This document shows, one piece after another, positions 1 through 8,122 of a stretch of DNA of 64,000 nucleotides. The first letter of the stretch is position 1. Each line of letters opens with the position of its first letter. The position numbers were made by a program, and so were the translations under genes. Origin of the DNA: an uncultured Stenotrophomonas sp. (GTDB taxonomy: Bacteria; Pseudomonadota; Gammaproteobacteria; Xanthomonadales; Xanthomonadaceae). The stretch spans positions 1 through 64,000 of the forward strand of contig NZ_CAMFIA010000016.1 in the NCBI RefSeq assembly GCF_945952405.1, in the 5' to 3' direction. The notes beneath the pieces are model-generated. The model was not told the origin of the DNA and ran no database searches. It saw nothing but the letters and a program-made list of their open reading frames with translations.

Positions 1-55
1 ACTCCCGACCGCCTGGTTCGTAGCCAGGTACTCTATCCAACTGAGCTACGGGCGC
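1..55 (-). tRNA. tRNA-Arg (anticodon ACG), partial at window edge
   Basis: Read on the minus strand, the visible 55 bases are the 5' part of a tRNA that starts GCGCCCG and carries the anticodon loop CTACGAA, so the anticodon is ACG (arginine, CGN codons, A34 normally edited to inosine). The T-arm end and CCA lie beyond the window. All visible bases are identical to the complete copy at 126-202, so this is the downstream member of a tandem pair. Confidence 0.93.
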
Positions 56-93
56 GCGGTACACAATCAATTTGTTGCCACATTCTATTACAT

Positions 94-116
94 CTTTCAG
101 CGGCGGATGCTGAAAG
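94..116. repeat. Small hairpin between tandem tRNA-Arg genes
   Basis: CTTTCAGC and GCTGAAAG form a perfect 8-bp stem with a 7-base loop in the 70-base spacer between the two tRNA-Arg genes. There is no T-run, so it is not an obvious terminator. It may be a processing hairpin of a shared tRNA precursor, or chance. Confidence 0.4.
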
Positions 117-125
117 CCTGTCGAG

Positions 126-202
126 TGGTGCGCCCGGAGAGATTCGAACTCCCGACCGCCTGGTTCGTAGCCAGGTACTCTATCCAACTGAGCTACGGGC
201 GC
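126..202 (-). tRNA. tRNA-Arg (anticodon ACG)
   Basis: Complete 77-nt tRNA on the minus strand: acceptor GCGCCCG pairing with CGGGCGC, D-arm, anticodon loop CTACGAA (anticodon ACG), T-loop GTTCGAATC, and an encoded CCA end at 128-126. It is the upstream copy of a tandem pair. Its first ten bases overlap the end of the hydrolase gene: the TAG formed by tRNA bases 8-10 is that gene's stop codon. Confidence 0.97.
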
Positions 203-1125
203 CCTGCGACAGGAGCGGAATTATGCGGATGTCGGCGCGCACCGTCAACAGTTTTGTGAAAATTTTCATCCAACTGAATGAAAAAGCTGTCAGCCACGGC
301 ATCCGGCGCCTTCAGCCAGGCGAAATGATCAGCGCGCGTGCCCAGTTCCTGCGCGGAAAGCACACGCAGCTGTGCGGCCACATTCGGCAGTTTCGCCAGC
401 AGCGTGCGCATCGACCCGATCGGTGCCAGCCAGTCGTGTTCCATCAGCACCGCCTGCGCGCTGCCCTGCACGCGCGCCATCTGTGCATCGAGATCCTCAT
501 CCATGCCAGCGGCGGCGTAATGGTTGTTCAGGCCGACGCGCGCCCAGTCGGCGATCAGTCCGCGCGCTTCGGTTCCACCGAAGCCGAGGCGACGGCCATG
601 CAGTACGCCCTGGCGTTGCGCGATCCACGGCAGGAAGCGATAGACCAGGGGCAGCAGCCAGCCGCGTGGTGGTGGAAAGCCGCGCCAGAACGGCGAGCCG
701 CTGGCGGCCAGCCACAGCCGTTTGAAGCGCTGCGGGTTGCGGCCGGCATGCACGCAGGCCAGCTGCCCGCCAAGGCTGTGGCCGCCGATGATCCAGGGCC
801 GCGCACCGGCTTCGTCGTCGGCGGCGGCCGCGGCAAGGACGGCCTGGCTGGCCGGCAGATCCTGCTCGAGCACTTCGCGATAGCCCCAGTCCTGGCTGCG
901 TGACGGGCGCAGCGAGCTGCTGCCGTTGCCGCGCCACTCATGCAGGTAGACCGCTACGCCTTTCGCCGCCAGCGCCTGTGCCAGCGGCAGGTAATGGCGT
1001 GCGGCCACGCCCAGTGCCGGCAGCCACAACAGGCGGGCGATCGGCTGCGCGGGGACGCAGGCGATCACCTCGTAGCGATGACCATCGCTGCACTGCACGG
1101 CGAGGACGTGCGTGGTCAGGCTCAT
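193..1125 (-). CDS. Alpha/beta hydrolase (serine hydrolase, S33/lysophospholipase-like)
   Basis: 310 aa. The nucleophile elbow GHSLGG (Ser117), a likely acid in EHDWLAP (Asp231) and a C-terminal His in ADHFAW (His267) form a normal alpha/beta-hydrolase triad; the oxyanion/HEWRGNG region lies near residue 62. The substrate is unknown; the family includes esterases and lysophospholipases. There is no signal peptide, so it is likely cytoplasmic. The ATG at 1125 was chosen because it overlaps the thiD stop (ATGA) and begins the conserved domain; an upstream in-frame extension would lie inside thiD. The stop TAG at 195-193 lies inside the tRNA-Arg gene. It is probably co-transcribed with thiD and may read into the tRNAs. 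Confidence 0.85.
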   Translation of the reverse strand: MSLTTHVLAVQCSDGHRYEVIACVPAQPIARLLWLPALGVAARHYLPLAQALAAKGVAVYLHEWRGNGSSSLRPSRSQDWGYREVLEQDLPASQAVLAAAAADDEAGARPWIIGGHSLGGQLACVHAGRNPQRFKRLWLAASGSPFWRGFPPPRGWLLPLVYRFLPWIAQRQGVLHGRRLGFGGTEARGLIADWARVGLNNHYAAAGMDEDLDAQMARVQGSAQAVLMEHDWLAPIGSMRTLLAKLPNVAAQLRVLSAQELGTRADHFAWLKAPDAVADSFFIQLDENFHKTVDGARRHPHNSAPVAGRP

Positions 1126-1931
1126 GCGTGCGGCGCTGCGCCGAAGTGGTCGAGCACCCGCACGTCGCTGCGGCCGGGCGCATAGCCGCGCTGCAGGCCA
1201 CGTGCGACGTAGTCGATGCCGGCCTCGCAGGCATTGGCCAGGCTCAGGCCATTGCACAGCTGCGCAGCGATGGCCGAAGCCAGCGTGCAGCCGGTGCCAT
1301 GTGCATCCAGCGGCAGCCGGGCGTGGATGAACGCTTCGCTGCTGACGCCGTCGAAGTAGCGGTCGATTACCCGATTGCCTTCCTGCAGGTGGCCGCCCTT
1401 GAGCAGCACGGCACCGGCGCCCAGCTCGAGCAGGGTGGACGCGGCCTCTTCGGCATCATCGCCATTGCCGATGCGGCGACCGATCAGCAGTTCCGCCTCC
1501 GGCGTGTTCGGGGTGACCAGTGTTGCCAGCGGCAGCAGGCGCTCGCGCATGGCCTTCAGCGCGCTTTCTTCCAGCAGGCGCGCGCCGCTGGTGGCCACCA
1601 TCACCGGGTCCAGCACCACGTGCGGCGGACGATGCTTCTCCAGCGCATCGGCGACGGCATGGATCACCTCGGCGTTGGCCAGCATGCCGAGCTTCACCGC
1701 ATGGATGTCGAAGTCATCGAAACAGGCGTCGATCTGGGCCTGCAGGAATGCGATCGGCGGTACGTGCACGGCGGTGACGCCACGGGTGTTCTGTGCGGTC
1801 AGCGCGGCGAACACGGCGAGCCCATGCACGCGGTGTGCGGCGAAGGCCTTCAGGTCGGCGGGAACGCCGGCACCGCCGCCGGAGTCGGAGCCGGCGATGG
1901 TGAGGGCGGATACGGGAGTGGTCGGGCTCAT
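1122..1931 (-). CDS. thiD: Hydroxymethylpyrimidine/phosphomethylpyrimidine kinase
   Basis: 269 aa, the usual length for ThiD, which phosphorylates HMP and HMP-P in thiamine biosynthesis and salvage. The N-terminal substrate loop [12 protein letters not shown] (11-22), the [10 protein letters not shown] segment (107-116) and the anion-hole motif GTGC (212-215) are all present. The substrate loop reads [12 protein letters not shown], where Escherichia and Salmonella have IQ at the VP position. The ATG at 1931 starts just before the conserved strand; the longer open frame upstream runs through a GGGGTCAGATCC repeat and is unlikely to be coding. The stop overlaps the hydrolase start by four bases. 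No thiamine pyrophosphate riboswitch core (CTGAGA) is visible upstream. Confidence 0.93.
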   Translation of the reverse strand: MSPTTPVSALTIAGSDSGGGAGVPADLKAFAAHRVHGLAVFAALTAQNTRGVTAVHVPPIAFLQAQIDACFDDFDIHAVKLGMLANAEVIHAVADALEKHRPPHVVLDPVMVATSGARLLEESALKAMRERLLPLATLVTPNTPEAELLIGRRIGNGDDAEEAASTLLELGAGAVLLKGGHLQEGNRVIDRYFDGVSSEAFIHARLPLDAHGTGCTLASAIAAQLCNGLSLANACEAGIDYVARGLQRGYAPGRSDVRVLDHFGAAPHA

Positions 1932-1998
1932 CCAGCGATTGTGCCGTGGTGACCTGTGAGGGAACAGTGCCAACCGGGTGGTCGCCACAGTGGTAGAC

Positions 1999-2037
1999 GG
2001 GGTCAGATCCCTCCCCGCAGGAGAGGGATCTGACCCC
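1999..2037. repeat. GGGGTCAGATCC inverted repeat, copy 1
   Basis: The arms GGGGTCAGATCCCT and AGGGATCTGACCCC form a perfect 14-bp stem around an 11-base loop. It sits between the DUF1275 gene and thiD, both read leftwards, so it could form a hairpin in a joint transcript. Three relatives are at 20983, 42202 and 48498. Confidence 0.9.
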
Positions 2038-2050
2038 AGGGGCGAGCGGT

Positions 2051-2719
2051 TCAATGCCGCCAGCGCGCCCACTGCTGGTACAGCACGTAGCCCAGGCCGG
2101 TCAGGCCGGTGAGCAGGGCAGGGGCGAGCAGGGCGTCGTACTGCCAGTGCACGAACAGCCAGGCGCCAATGATGCCGCCGCCAAGGAAGCCGCTGATGAT
2201 CAGGCCGCTCAGGGTCAACCGGCGGACCTGCAGCGGCAGGCCGCGCAACAGGTGGCCGAGGCCGATGCCAAGATCGGTGAACATGCCGCTGAGGTGGGTG
2301 GTGCGCACCACCGCGCCGCTGAAGGTGGTGGTCATCGCGTTCTGCAGGCCGCAGGCCATCGCGGCGGCCAGCGCGCCCCAGATCTGGTGGCGTTCAAACA
2401 GCGGGATGGCCACCAGCAGCAGCGCCGATTCCAGGGCCAGTGCCACGCCGTAGCGGCGTCCCAGCTGCAGTGCGCTGTCCTGGATCAGCAGGCCGCTGAG
2501 CATCGCACCCAGCGAGAACGCGATCAGCAGGCCCCACAGGTGGCCGACCGCACGCCAGTCGCCCTGGGCCAGGGCCATGCCCAGCTGGCTGGTGCTGCCG
2601 GTCATGTGGCTGACTGCCTGGTGTTCGAACCCCAGGAAGCCGACCACGTTGACCATGCCGGCCACGCAGGAGAGCGCGACCGCACCGATCCACACCCAGG
2701 TGGGCAGGCGAATTCCCAT
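2051..2719 (-). CDS. DUF1275 (YoaK-like) inner-membrane protein
   Basis: 222 aa with about six hydrophobic helices. The N-terminal VAGMVNVVGFLG and HMTGSTSQLG segments and a central GLQNAM segment are typical of the DUF1275/YoaK family. The function of the family is not established. It lies 12 bases downstream of the lipoprotein gene on the same strand and may belong to the phoH transcript. The translation start is the first ATG, which directly precedes the first membrane helix. Confidence 0.82.
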   Translation of the reverse strand: MGIRLPTWVWIGAVALSCVAGMVNVVGFLGFEHQAVSHMTGSTSQLGMALAQGDWRAVGHLWGLLIAFSLGAMLSGLLIQDSALQLGRRYGVALALESALLLVAIPLFERHQIWGALAAAMACGLQNAMTTTFSGAVVRTTHLSGMFTDLGIGLGHLLRGLPLQVRRLTLSGLIISGFLGGGIIGAWLFVHWQYDALLAPALLTGLTGLGYVLYQQWARWRH

Positions 2720-2731
2720 CGGCGGTGCCGC

Positions 2732-3238
2732 TCAGGGCCCGTCGAGGCCGCCGTTGAACTGCAGCTCGCTGAACGTGTTGCTGGCCGGATCGAACACGGC
2801 GCCCCAGAACTGTTCGCCCCCATCGCAGACCCGGATCGCCTCGCGGGCCGGATTGATGCCGCTGTCGTCGGGCAGCTGGAACGCGTTGATGTAGATCAGC
2901 CGCTTGCCGGCGCTTTCGATGCCGACGTACTGGCGATCGAAGTCCAGCACCTTGGGCACCTGCGCCTGCAGCGCGGGCAGCTGCGCTTCCAGCTGGTCCA
3001 CCTGCTGCCGGCTGGGAGCCCAGTAGCCGCTGACCCGCCCGGCCTCGCGGCCGGGGCTGGCGCGCGAGCAGGTGTCGAGCACCTGCGCGGCGATGATCGG
3101 GCGGGTGACCACCCAGGACTGCCCGGTGCGCTCGGCGGTCGGCACGCTGGCCGGGCCGCGCGTGGTGGTGCAGGCGCCCAGGGTGGCTGCGAGGGCGATC
3201 GCAGCCGTGGGCAGCAGCAGGCGGGTGCAGCGGTTCAC
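2732..3238 (-). CDS. Putative lipoprotein of unknown function
   Basis: 168 aa. A signal peptide with lipobox LGAC (Cys about residue 23) points to outer- or inner-membrane anchoring facing the periplasm. I do not recognise the domain. Three further cysteines or conserved patches (DTCSRASPG, IYINAFQLP, VCDGGEQFWG) suggest a small folded periplasmic domain, possibly disulfide-bonded. Translation starts at a GTG (3238-3236) that overlaps the phoH stop in a GTGA arrangement, so it is translationally coupled to phoH. Confidence 0.7.
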   Translation of the reverse strand: MNRCTRLLLPTAAIALAATLGACTTTRGPASVPTAERTGQSWVVTRPIIAAQVLDTCSRASPGREAGRVSGYWAPSRQQVDQLEAQLPALQAQVPKVLDFDRQYVGIESAGKRLIYINAFQLPDDSGINPAREAIRVCDGGEQFWGAVFDPASNTFSELQFNGGLDGP

Positions 3239-4635
3239 AACACCTCCGAAGCGTAATCGGCCAGGCGCGAACGCTCGCCACGGCGCAGGGTGATGTGCGC
3301 ACTATGCGGCCAGTTCTTGAAGCGATCCACCGCGTAGGTCAGGCCCGAGGTGGTCTCGGTCAGGTACGGGGTGTCGATCTGCTCGACGTTGCCCAGGCAG
3401 ACGATCTTGGTGCCGGGGCCGGCACGGGTGATCAGCGTCTTCATCTGCTTCGGGGTGAGGTTCTGCGCCTCGTCCAGGATCAGGTAGCGCGACAGGAAGG
3501 TGCGGCCGCGCATGAAGTTCATCGAGCGGATCTTGATGCGGCTGGCGAGCAGGTCGTTGGTGGCCTGGCGGCCCCAGGTGCCGCCTTCCTGGTTGTGCGT
3601 GAGCACTTCCAGGTTGTCGGTCAGCGCGCCCATCCACGGCGTCATCTTCTCCTCCTCGGTGCCGGGCAGGAAGCCGATGTCCTCGCCGACGCTGACCGTG
3701 GCGCGGGTCATGATGATCTCGCGGTAGCGCTGCTGGTCCATCGTCTGCGCCAGGCCGGCGGCCAGCGCCAGCAGGGTCTTGCCGGTGCCGGCGGTGCCGA
3801 GCAGGGTGACGAAGTCGATCTCCGGATCCATCAGGGCGTTGAGCGCGAAGTTCTGCTCGCGGTTGCGTGCGCTGATGCCCCACACGGCATGGCTGCCGTG
3901 GCGGAAGTCATCAACCAGCGACAGCACCACCTTGCCATCGCCGACCACACGGCTGACGCGCAGTTCGACTTCGTCTTCGCCGGGCAGGTAGACGTACTGG
4001 TTCGGATACCACTCCTCGCCGTCCTGGGCCTGGATTTCGTAATGGGTGCGGCCCTTGTCGCTCCAGCTGCGCAGGTCTTCGCCGTGGCGCTTCCAGAAGT
4101 CTTCCGGCAGCTCGGTGGCGCCGGTGTAGAGCAGGCTGAAATCGTCCAGCGCACGGTCGTTCTCGTAGTCCTCGGACACGATGCCGGCGATCGCGGCCTT
4201 GATCCGCAGGTTGATGTCCTTGGAAACGAACACCACCGGCAGGTCCGGGGTCTCTTCCTTCAGGGCCAGGATCGCGCCGAGGATGGCGTTGTCCGGGATC
4301 ACCTTGCCAAAGCTCTTGCCAGCGTCGAAGTGGCTGGTCTGGAAGCGCAGCTTGCCGGCACTGTGCTTGCCGCGCAGCTGCAGGCCCTGCGGCCGCTGCA
4401 GCGGAATGCCGTCGGCCAGGTTGTCCAGGCCGGAGGCCTGCACCAGCTCATTGAGGAAGCGGCTCACCTGACGGGCGTTGCGGCTCGCTTCGGAGGTGCC
4501 CTTCTTGCCGTTGTCCAGCTCCTCGATCACCTGCATGGGCAGGTAGACGTCGTGCTCCTCGAATTTGAACAGCGCGGTGGGATCGTGCATCAGCACGTTG
4601 GTATCCAGCACGTAGATGCGCTTGCCTCGGGTCAT
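3235..4635 (-). CDS. PhoH-family ATPase with N-terminal PIN domain
   Basis: 466 aa. Residues 1-140 are a PIN nuclease-type domain (VLDTNVLMHD at 9-18, ELDNGKKGTS). Residues 230-466 are a PhoH P-loop ATPase with Walker A GTAGTGKT and a Walker B-like LILDEAQN. This PIN-PhoH architecture (PhoH2-like) has been linked to RNA unwinding and cleavage; the cellular role here is unknown. The ATG at 4635 begins the PIN domain and follows a GGTTCCTGG leader; the upstream extension is not conserved-looking. The stop overlaps the following lipoprotein start. Confidence 0.9.
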   Translation of the reverse strand: MTRGKRIYVLDTNVLMHDPTALFKFEEHDVYLPMQVIEELDNGKKGTSEASRNARQVSRFLNELVQASGLDNLADGIPLQRPQGLQLRGKHSAGKLRFQTSHFDAGKSFGKVIPDNAILGAILALKEETPDLPVVFVSKDINLRIKAAIAGIVSEDYENDRALDDFSLLYTGATELPEDFWKRHGEDLRSWSDKGRTHYEIQAQDGEEWYPNQYVYLPGEDEVELRVSRVVGDGKVVLSLVDDFRHGSHAVWGISARNREQNFALNALMDPEIDFVTLLGTAGTGKTLLALAAGLAQTMDQQRYREIIMTRATVSVGEDIGFLPGTEEEKMTPWMGALTDNLEVLTHNQEGGTWGRQATNDLLASRIKIRSMNFMRGRTFLSRYLILDEAQNLTPKQMKTLITRAGPGTKIVCLGNVEQIDTPYLTETTSGLTYAVDRFKNWPHSAHITLRRGERSRLADYASEVL

Positions 4636-4716
4636 CGTCGGTTCCTGGTTACGGACAGGGAAAAACCACCACGACCTGCAGGGCAGGGTGGTGGCGGACA
4701 AAGTGGGCGATGGGAC

Positions 4717-5196
4717 TCACTTGGATTGGGCGGCCTTCAGTTCGGCAAGCACGGCATCGGCATGGCCGGCGACCTTGACCTTGCGCCAGGACTGCACGAT
4801 GCGGCTGTCGGGAGAAATCAGGAAGGTGCTGCGCTCGATGCCACGTACCTGCTTGCCGTACATGTTCTTCATCTTGATCACGTCGAAGGCGCTGCACAGC
4901 GCTTCGTCGCCATCGCTGACCAGCGGAAACGCGAAGCCCTGCTTGGCACAGAAATTGTCGTGCGACTTCACCGAGTCGCGCGAGACGCCGAGCACGACCG
5001 CGCCGGCTTTCCTGAACTTCGGCAGCAGCGCATTGAAGTCGATGCCTTCGGTGGTGCAGCCGGGGGTACTGTCCTTGGGGTAGAAGTACAGCACCAGCCA
5101 GTGGCCGGCGTAATCGCCGAGGGTGGCCTGGTCGCCACCGGACAGGGCCAGCGGCAGGGAAAGGGTGGTGCTGTCCAGGGTATCGCCGTTGTTCAT
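4717..5196 (-). CDS. bcp: Thioredoxin-dependent peroxiredoxin, Bcp/PrxQ type
   Basis: 159 aa. It reduces hydrogen peroxide and organic hydroperoxides in the cytoplasm. The peroxidatic cysteine is Cys47 in STPGCTTEG. The resolving Cys five residues later, found in many Bcp proteins, is absent (Phe/Asn there); Cys83 in NFCAKQG is the only other candidate. The start at 5196 was chosen for its AGAAGGACCTC Shine-Dalgarno region and because the family begins there; a longer frame reaching 5292 lacks these signs. A bidirectional gap separates it from the ACT-domain gene upstream. Confidence 0.92.
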   Translation of the reverse strand: MNNGDTLDSTTLSLPLALSGGDQATLGDYAGHWLVLYFYPKDSTPGCTTEGIDFNALLPKFRKAGAVVLGVSRDSVKSHDNFCAKQGFAFPLVSDGDEALCSAFDVIKMKNMYGKQVRGIERSTFLISPDSRIVQSWRKVKVAGHADAVLAELKAAQSK

Positions 5197-5317
5197 GAGG
5201 TCCTTCTGTCGAGCCTGGTAGAACGTTCGCCGAGCAAGCTGGGCGATGACAGCATCGAACACGTCGGATGCTACAACTACATGAAACGCCACGCGCCCGT
5301 GAGAGGCGCGCGAAAAA

Positions 5318-5878
5318 TCAGAACTTCATCGGGTCCATGATCGCGTCCAGGTTCAGGTGGTCGCAGAATTCAAGGAAATCGTCGCGCAGCGCGGCGATGT
5401 GCATGTTGGCCGGCACGCCGATGGTGACCTGTGCGCTGAACATTTCCGCACCGGTCTGCATGGCGCGGTAGCGCGTGCTCTGCAGGTTCTCGATGGTGAT
5501 GCCCTGGCGGTCGAAGAAATCGGCCAGCTGGAACAGGATGCCCGGCTTGTCGGCGGCGATCACTTCGACGATGTACGGCAGCAGGTTGGACTGCGCCTGC
5601 TTGGCGGCGGTGCGGTACCAGACCAGCTTCAGGCCTTCCTCGCGCTCCAGCCGGGTCAGCATCGCCTCCAGCTTGGCCACCGAGTCCCAGGAGCCGGTGG
5701 CCAGGGCGGTGACCGAGACATCGCGGCCGACCGTGGCCAGGCGTGCGTCCACCAGATTGCAGCCGCTGTCGGCGATGCGGCGGGTGACGGACAGCAGGGG
5801 GGACTCCGGATGCGTCGTATAGGCGTTGATCAGGAGGTGGTTTTCGCTCGGCGCGGGGCGCGGGGTGGTGTCGGTCAA
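5318..5878 (-). CDS. GcvR-like ACT-domain protein (glycine cleavage system repressor family)
   Basis: About 186 aa with two ACT-type domains: residues about 15-80 (LLSVTRRIADSGCNLVDARL) and 105-180 (EVIAADKPGILFQLADFF). This layout matches GcvR, which acts by contacting the regulator GcvA rather than DNA. The start is uncertain: I take a TTG at 5878 (LTDTTPRP) because no ATG suits the family start; the first ATG is at 5980 and would add 34 poorly conserved residues. It is divergent from dapA, as bcp/gcvR-dapA are adjacent in E. coli as well. Confidence 0.8.
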   Translation of the reverse strand: MTDTTPRPAPSENHLLINAYTTHPESPLLSVTRRIADSGCNLVDARLATVGRDVSVTALATGSWDSVAKLEAMLTRLEREEGLKLVWYRTAAKQAQSNLLPYIVEVIAADKPGILFQLADFFDRQGITIENLQSTRYRAMQTGAEMFSAQVTIGVPANMHIAALRDDFLEFCDHLNLDAIMDPMKF

Positions 5879-6042
5879 GGCGATTCCGGGTAATGCATGC
5901 GTTAGTCTGAATGCCCGCCAGAGGCGGGGATCCACCGGTGTCCAGCATACTTGCCCGTGCTTTCGCGCCGCAAGTAACATTCAGGTCGCCCCCGGCCTTT
6001 CGTGGCGGGCGTTTTCCCTTTCCAGCCAAGAGCAGCACGTCC

Positions 6043-6936
6043 TTGTCCCTTTCCGGCCTCATCACCGCGCTGGCGACCCCGTTCCGGGCCGACGGCGCCC
6101 TCGATCCCGACGGTTGGCAGCGCCTGCTGCATCTGCAACTGGAAGGTGGCGTCCATGGCGTTGTCGTAGCCGGCTCGACCGGCGAGGCAGCCACCCTCAC
6201 CGATGCCGAGTACGACCTGCTGCTGGCCAGCGCGGTCGAGCGCATCGGCGGCCGCATCCCGGTCATCGCCGGTACCGGCCTGTCGGGAACGGCCAAAACC
6301 ATCGAACAGACCCGCCGCGCCGCCGCGCTCGGTGCCAGCCATGCGCTGGTGGTCACGCCGCCGTACGTGCGGCCGACCCAGTCCGGCCTGATCGCGCATT
6401 ACCGCGCGGTTGCCGACCTGGGCGGGCTGCCGATCGTGCTGTACAACGTACCTGGCCGCACCGGCTGCGACATGCTGCCGGAAACCGTGGCGGCCCTGGC
6501 GGGACACCCCAACATCGTCGGCATCAAGGAGGCGGTGGGTGACATCGGCCGGGTGCAGGCGCTGATGACGCTGCACACCCCGCAGTTCGCCGTGCTCAGC
6601 GGCGACGACGGCACCGCGGCACGTTCGATCCAGGCCGGCGTCGATGGCCTGATCTCGGTCGGTTCCAACGTGCTGCCCGGCGCCTACCGCCGGATGTGCG
6701 AGCTGGCGGCGGCCCACGACCACGAAGCCACCGCGTCCTGGAATGCGCGCCTGCAGCCGTTCCATGACTTCTGCGGTGTCGAGCCGAACCCGATTCCGGT
6801 CAAGGCGCTGCTGCGCCGCATCGGCGTCGGCCACGACCTTCGCCTGCCGCTGCTGCCGCTGTCGGCATTGCACGCACCGGCGGCCGACCACCTTGCCGGC
6901 GACATCGCCGCCCTCGAAGCCCTTTCCAGCCACTGA
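6043..6936 (+). CDS. dapA: 4-hydroxy-tetrahydrodipicolinate synthase
   Basis: 297 aa. It condenses pyruvate with aspartate semialdehyde in the lysine/diaminopimelate pathway. The catalytic residues are visible: Thr46 in AGSTGE, Tyr134 in LYNVPGRTG and the Schiff-base Lys162 in VGIKEAV. The start is taken as the TTG at 6043 ([14 protein letters not shown]), which matches the family length; the frame is open to 5911 but that part is atypical. It faces the GcvR-like gene across a 164-base divergent region, and a BamC-like lipoprotein gene follows after 32 bases, as dapA-bamC do in enterics. Confidence 0.93.
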   Translation: MSLSGLITALATPFRADGALDPDGWQRLLHLQLEGGVHGVVVAGSTGEAATLTDAEYDLLLASAVERIGGRIPVIAGTGLSGTAKTIEQTRRAAALGASHALVVTPPYVRPTQSGLIAHYRAVADLGGLPIVLYNVPGRTGCDMLPETVAALAGHPNIVGIKEAVGDIGRVQALMTLHTPQFAVLSGDDGTAARSIQAGVDGLISVGSNVLPGAYRRMCELAAAHDHEATASWNARLQPFHDFCGVEPNPIPVKALLRRIGVGHDLRLPLLPLSALHAPAADHLAGDIAALEALSSH

Positions 6937-6968
6937 CCTTCCGTCTTGGTCTGACCCAGGAGATTCAC

Positions 6969-7484
6969 ATGCGTCAATCCGTTTCCACCGTCCGCGTGCT
7001 GTCCTACGCCCTGCTTGCCGTGGCTGTCGCTGCCGGTACCACTGGTTGCTTCAAGCGTGGCGTCAAGGGCGATTACGCCCTGGCGCCGGAGATGCGTCCG
7101 CTGGAAGTGCCGCCGGACCTGAACCTGCCGGCCACCACCGGTGACAACAAGGTGCCGGCGCTGGTCTCGGCCACCAAGCCGGCGGCTCCGGCGGCGGCGG
7201 CTCCGGCTGTCGGCAATACCGGTTTCACCATTGCCGGTGGCAAGGACGAAGCCTTCGCCAAGGTCGGCACCGCGCTGGAAGGCGTGGAGGGCGTGACCAT
7301 CGCCAGCCGCGCGCAGCTGCTGGGCTCGTACGACGTGGCCTACGAAGGCAGCAACTTCCTGGTCCGCGTGGTCGCTGTCGATGCCGGCGCCTACATCTCC
7401 GCGGTCGACCCGCGTGGCCTGCCGGCCACCGCTGCCGCGCCGGTGAAGCTGATCGCTGCGCTGAAGGCGAAGCTGGCCCAGTAA
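6969..7484 (+). CDS. BamC-like (NlpB) lipoprotein, short form
   Basis: 171 aa. Signal peptide with lipobox TTGC (Cys about residue 27), then an APEMRPLEVPPDLNLPA stretch like the unstructured BamC N-terminus that binds BamD, an Ala/Pro linker, and a single C-terminal domain (about 85-170). E. coli BamC is about twice as long with two helix-grip domains. Position directly after dapA supports the BamC assignment; there is a clear AGGAG ten bases before the ATG. The function in outer-membrane protein assembly is inferred. Confidence 0.72.
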   Translation: MRQSVSTVRVLSYALLAVAVAAGTTGCFKRGVKGDYALAPEMRPLEVPPDLNLPATTGDNKVPALVSATKPAAPAAAAPAVGNTGFTIAGGKDEAFAKVGTALEGVEGVTIASRAQLLGSYDVAYEGSNFLVRVVAVDAGAYISAVDPRGLPATAAAPVKLIAALKAKLAQ

Positions 7485-7506
7485 GTACCGGTCCGCACCG
7501 GCCGAG

Positions 7507-7530
7507 GTAGCGCTGACCTTGGTCGGCGCT
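7507..7530 (+). repeat. SMAG palindrome
   Basis: GTAG head followed by a stem, AGCGCTGACC / GGTCGGCGCT, with a TT loop. It lies 23 bases after the BamC-like stop codon, a typical SMAG position between genes. Confidence 0.75.
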
Positions 7531-7543
7531 TTGGCTGGGACCA

Positions 7544-7580
7544 GAACGGAAAAGGGCGCCCAGGGCGCCCTTTTCTGTTC
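7544..7580. terminator. Bidirectional terminator between bamC-like gene and fdxA
   Basis: GGGCGCC and GGCGCCC form a stem with loop CAG, flanked by AAAA on the left and TTTT on the right, and the symmetry extends outward to GAAC/GTTC. It serves two genes that converge here. Confidence 0.88.
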
Positions 7581-7595
7581 ACTGCCGCTGGCGCC

Positions 7596-7919
7596 TCAGC
7601 GCTCCAGCAGCTTCAGCTTGTCCGGCTTGCCGTCCCATTCGCCGGCGTCGGCGGGCGGATCCTTGCGCACGGTCAGCACCGGCCATTCCTTCGCCAGCTC
7701 GGCGTTGAGGGCGACGAAGCCTTCCTGGCCGGCGGGAACGTCGTCCTCCGGGAAGATCGCGTTGACCGGGCACTCCGGCTCGCAGAGCGTGCAGTCAATG
7801 CACTCATCCGGGTCGATCACCAGGAAGTTCGGGCCTTCGTGGAAGCAATCCACGGGGCACACTTCCACGCAATCGGTGTGTTTGCACTTGATGCAGTTTT
7901 CGGTGACGACAAAGGGCAT
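7596..7919 (-). CDS. fdxA: Seven-iron ferredoxin FdxA
   Basis: 107 aa. N-terminal cysteines in [17 protein letters not shown] and [12 protein letters not shown] match the 7Fe [3Fe-4S][4Fe-4S] ferredoxins of Azotobacter/Pseudomonas type, with the usual extra C-terminal extension of about 50 residues ([10 protein letters not shown]). A cytoplasmic electron carrier; its partner is unknown. It is a single gene converging on the BamC-like gene. Confidence 0.93.
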   Translation of the reverse strand: MPFVVTENCIKCKHTDCVEVCPVDCFHEGPNFLVIDPDECIDCTLCEPECPVNAIFPEDDVPAGQEGFVALNAELAKEWPVLTVRKDPPADAGEWDGKPDKLKLLER

Positions 7920-8122
7920 GGGCTGGGGGTGGATCGATTCCTGAACCTGCCAATTCTAGAACAGGTTGACCCCTGCTGTCGGCGCGGCCGGCAAAACGGG
8001 CGTCTGGCAGGCTCTGCCGGGGCGGCCATCGCCGCCCATTGGCGGTACGGCAGGGCCTGTGCGACGCTGCGCGACAGCCGGCCGCCCGCGGTGGCCGGAT
8101 TCCCTTCCCAGCAGGATCGTCC

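Noticed and set aside
1..202. tRNA-Arg as an integration site for a mobile element
   Set aside because: No integrase and no repeated tRNA 3' end (att) are seen on the visible side; the neighbours are core genes.
1932..1998. Thiamine pyrophosphate riboswitch upstream of thiD
   Set aside because: No CTGAGA core or matching helices are visible, and the gap is too short.
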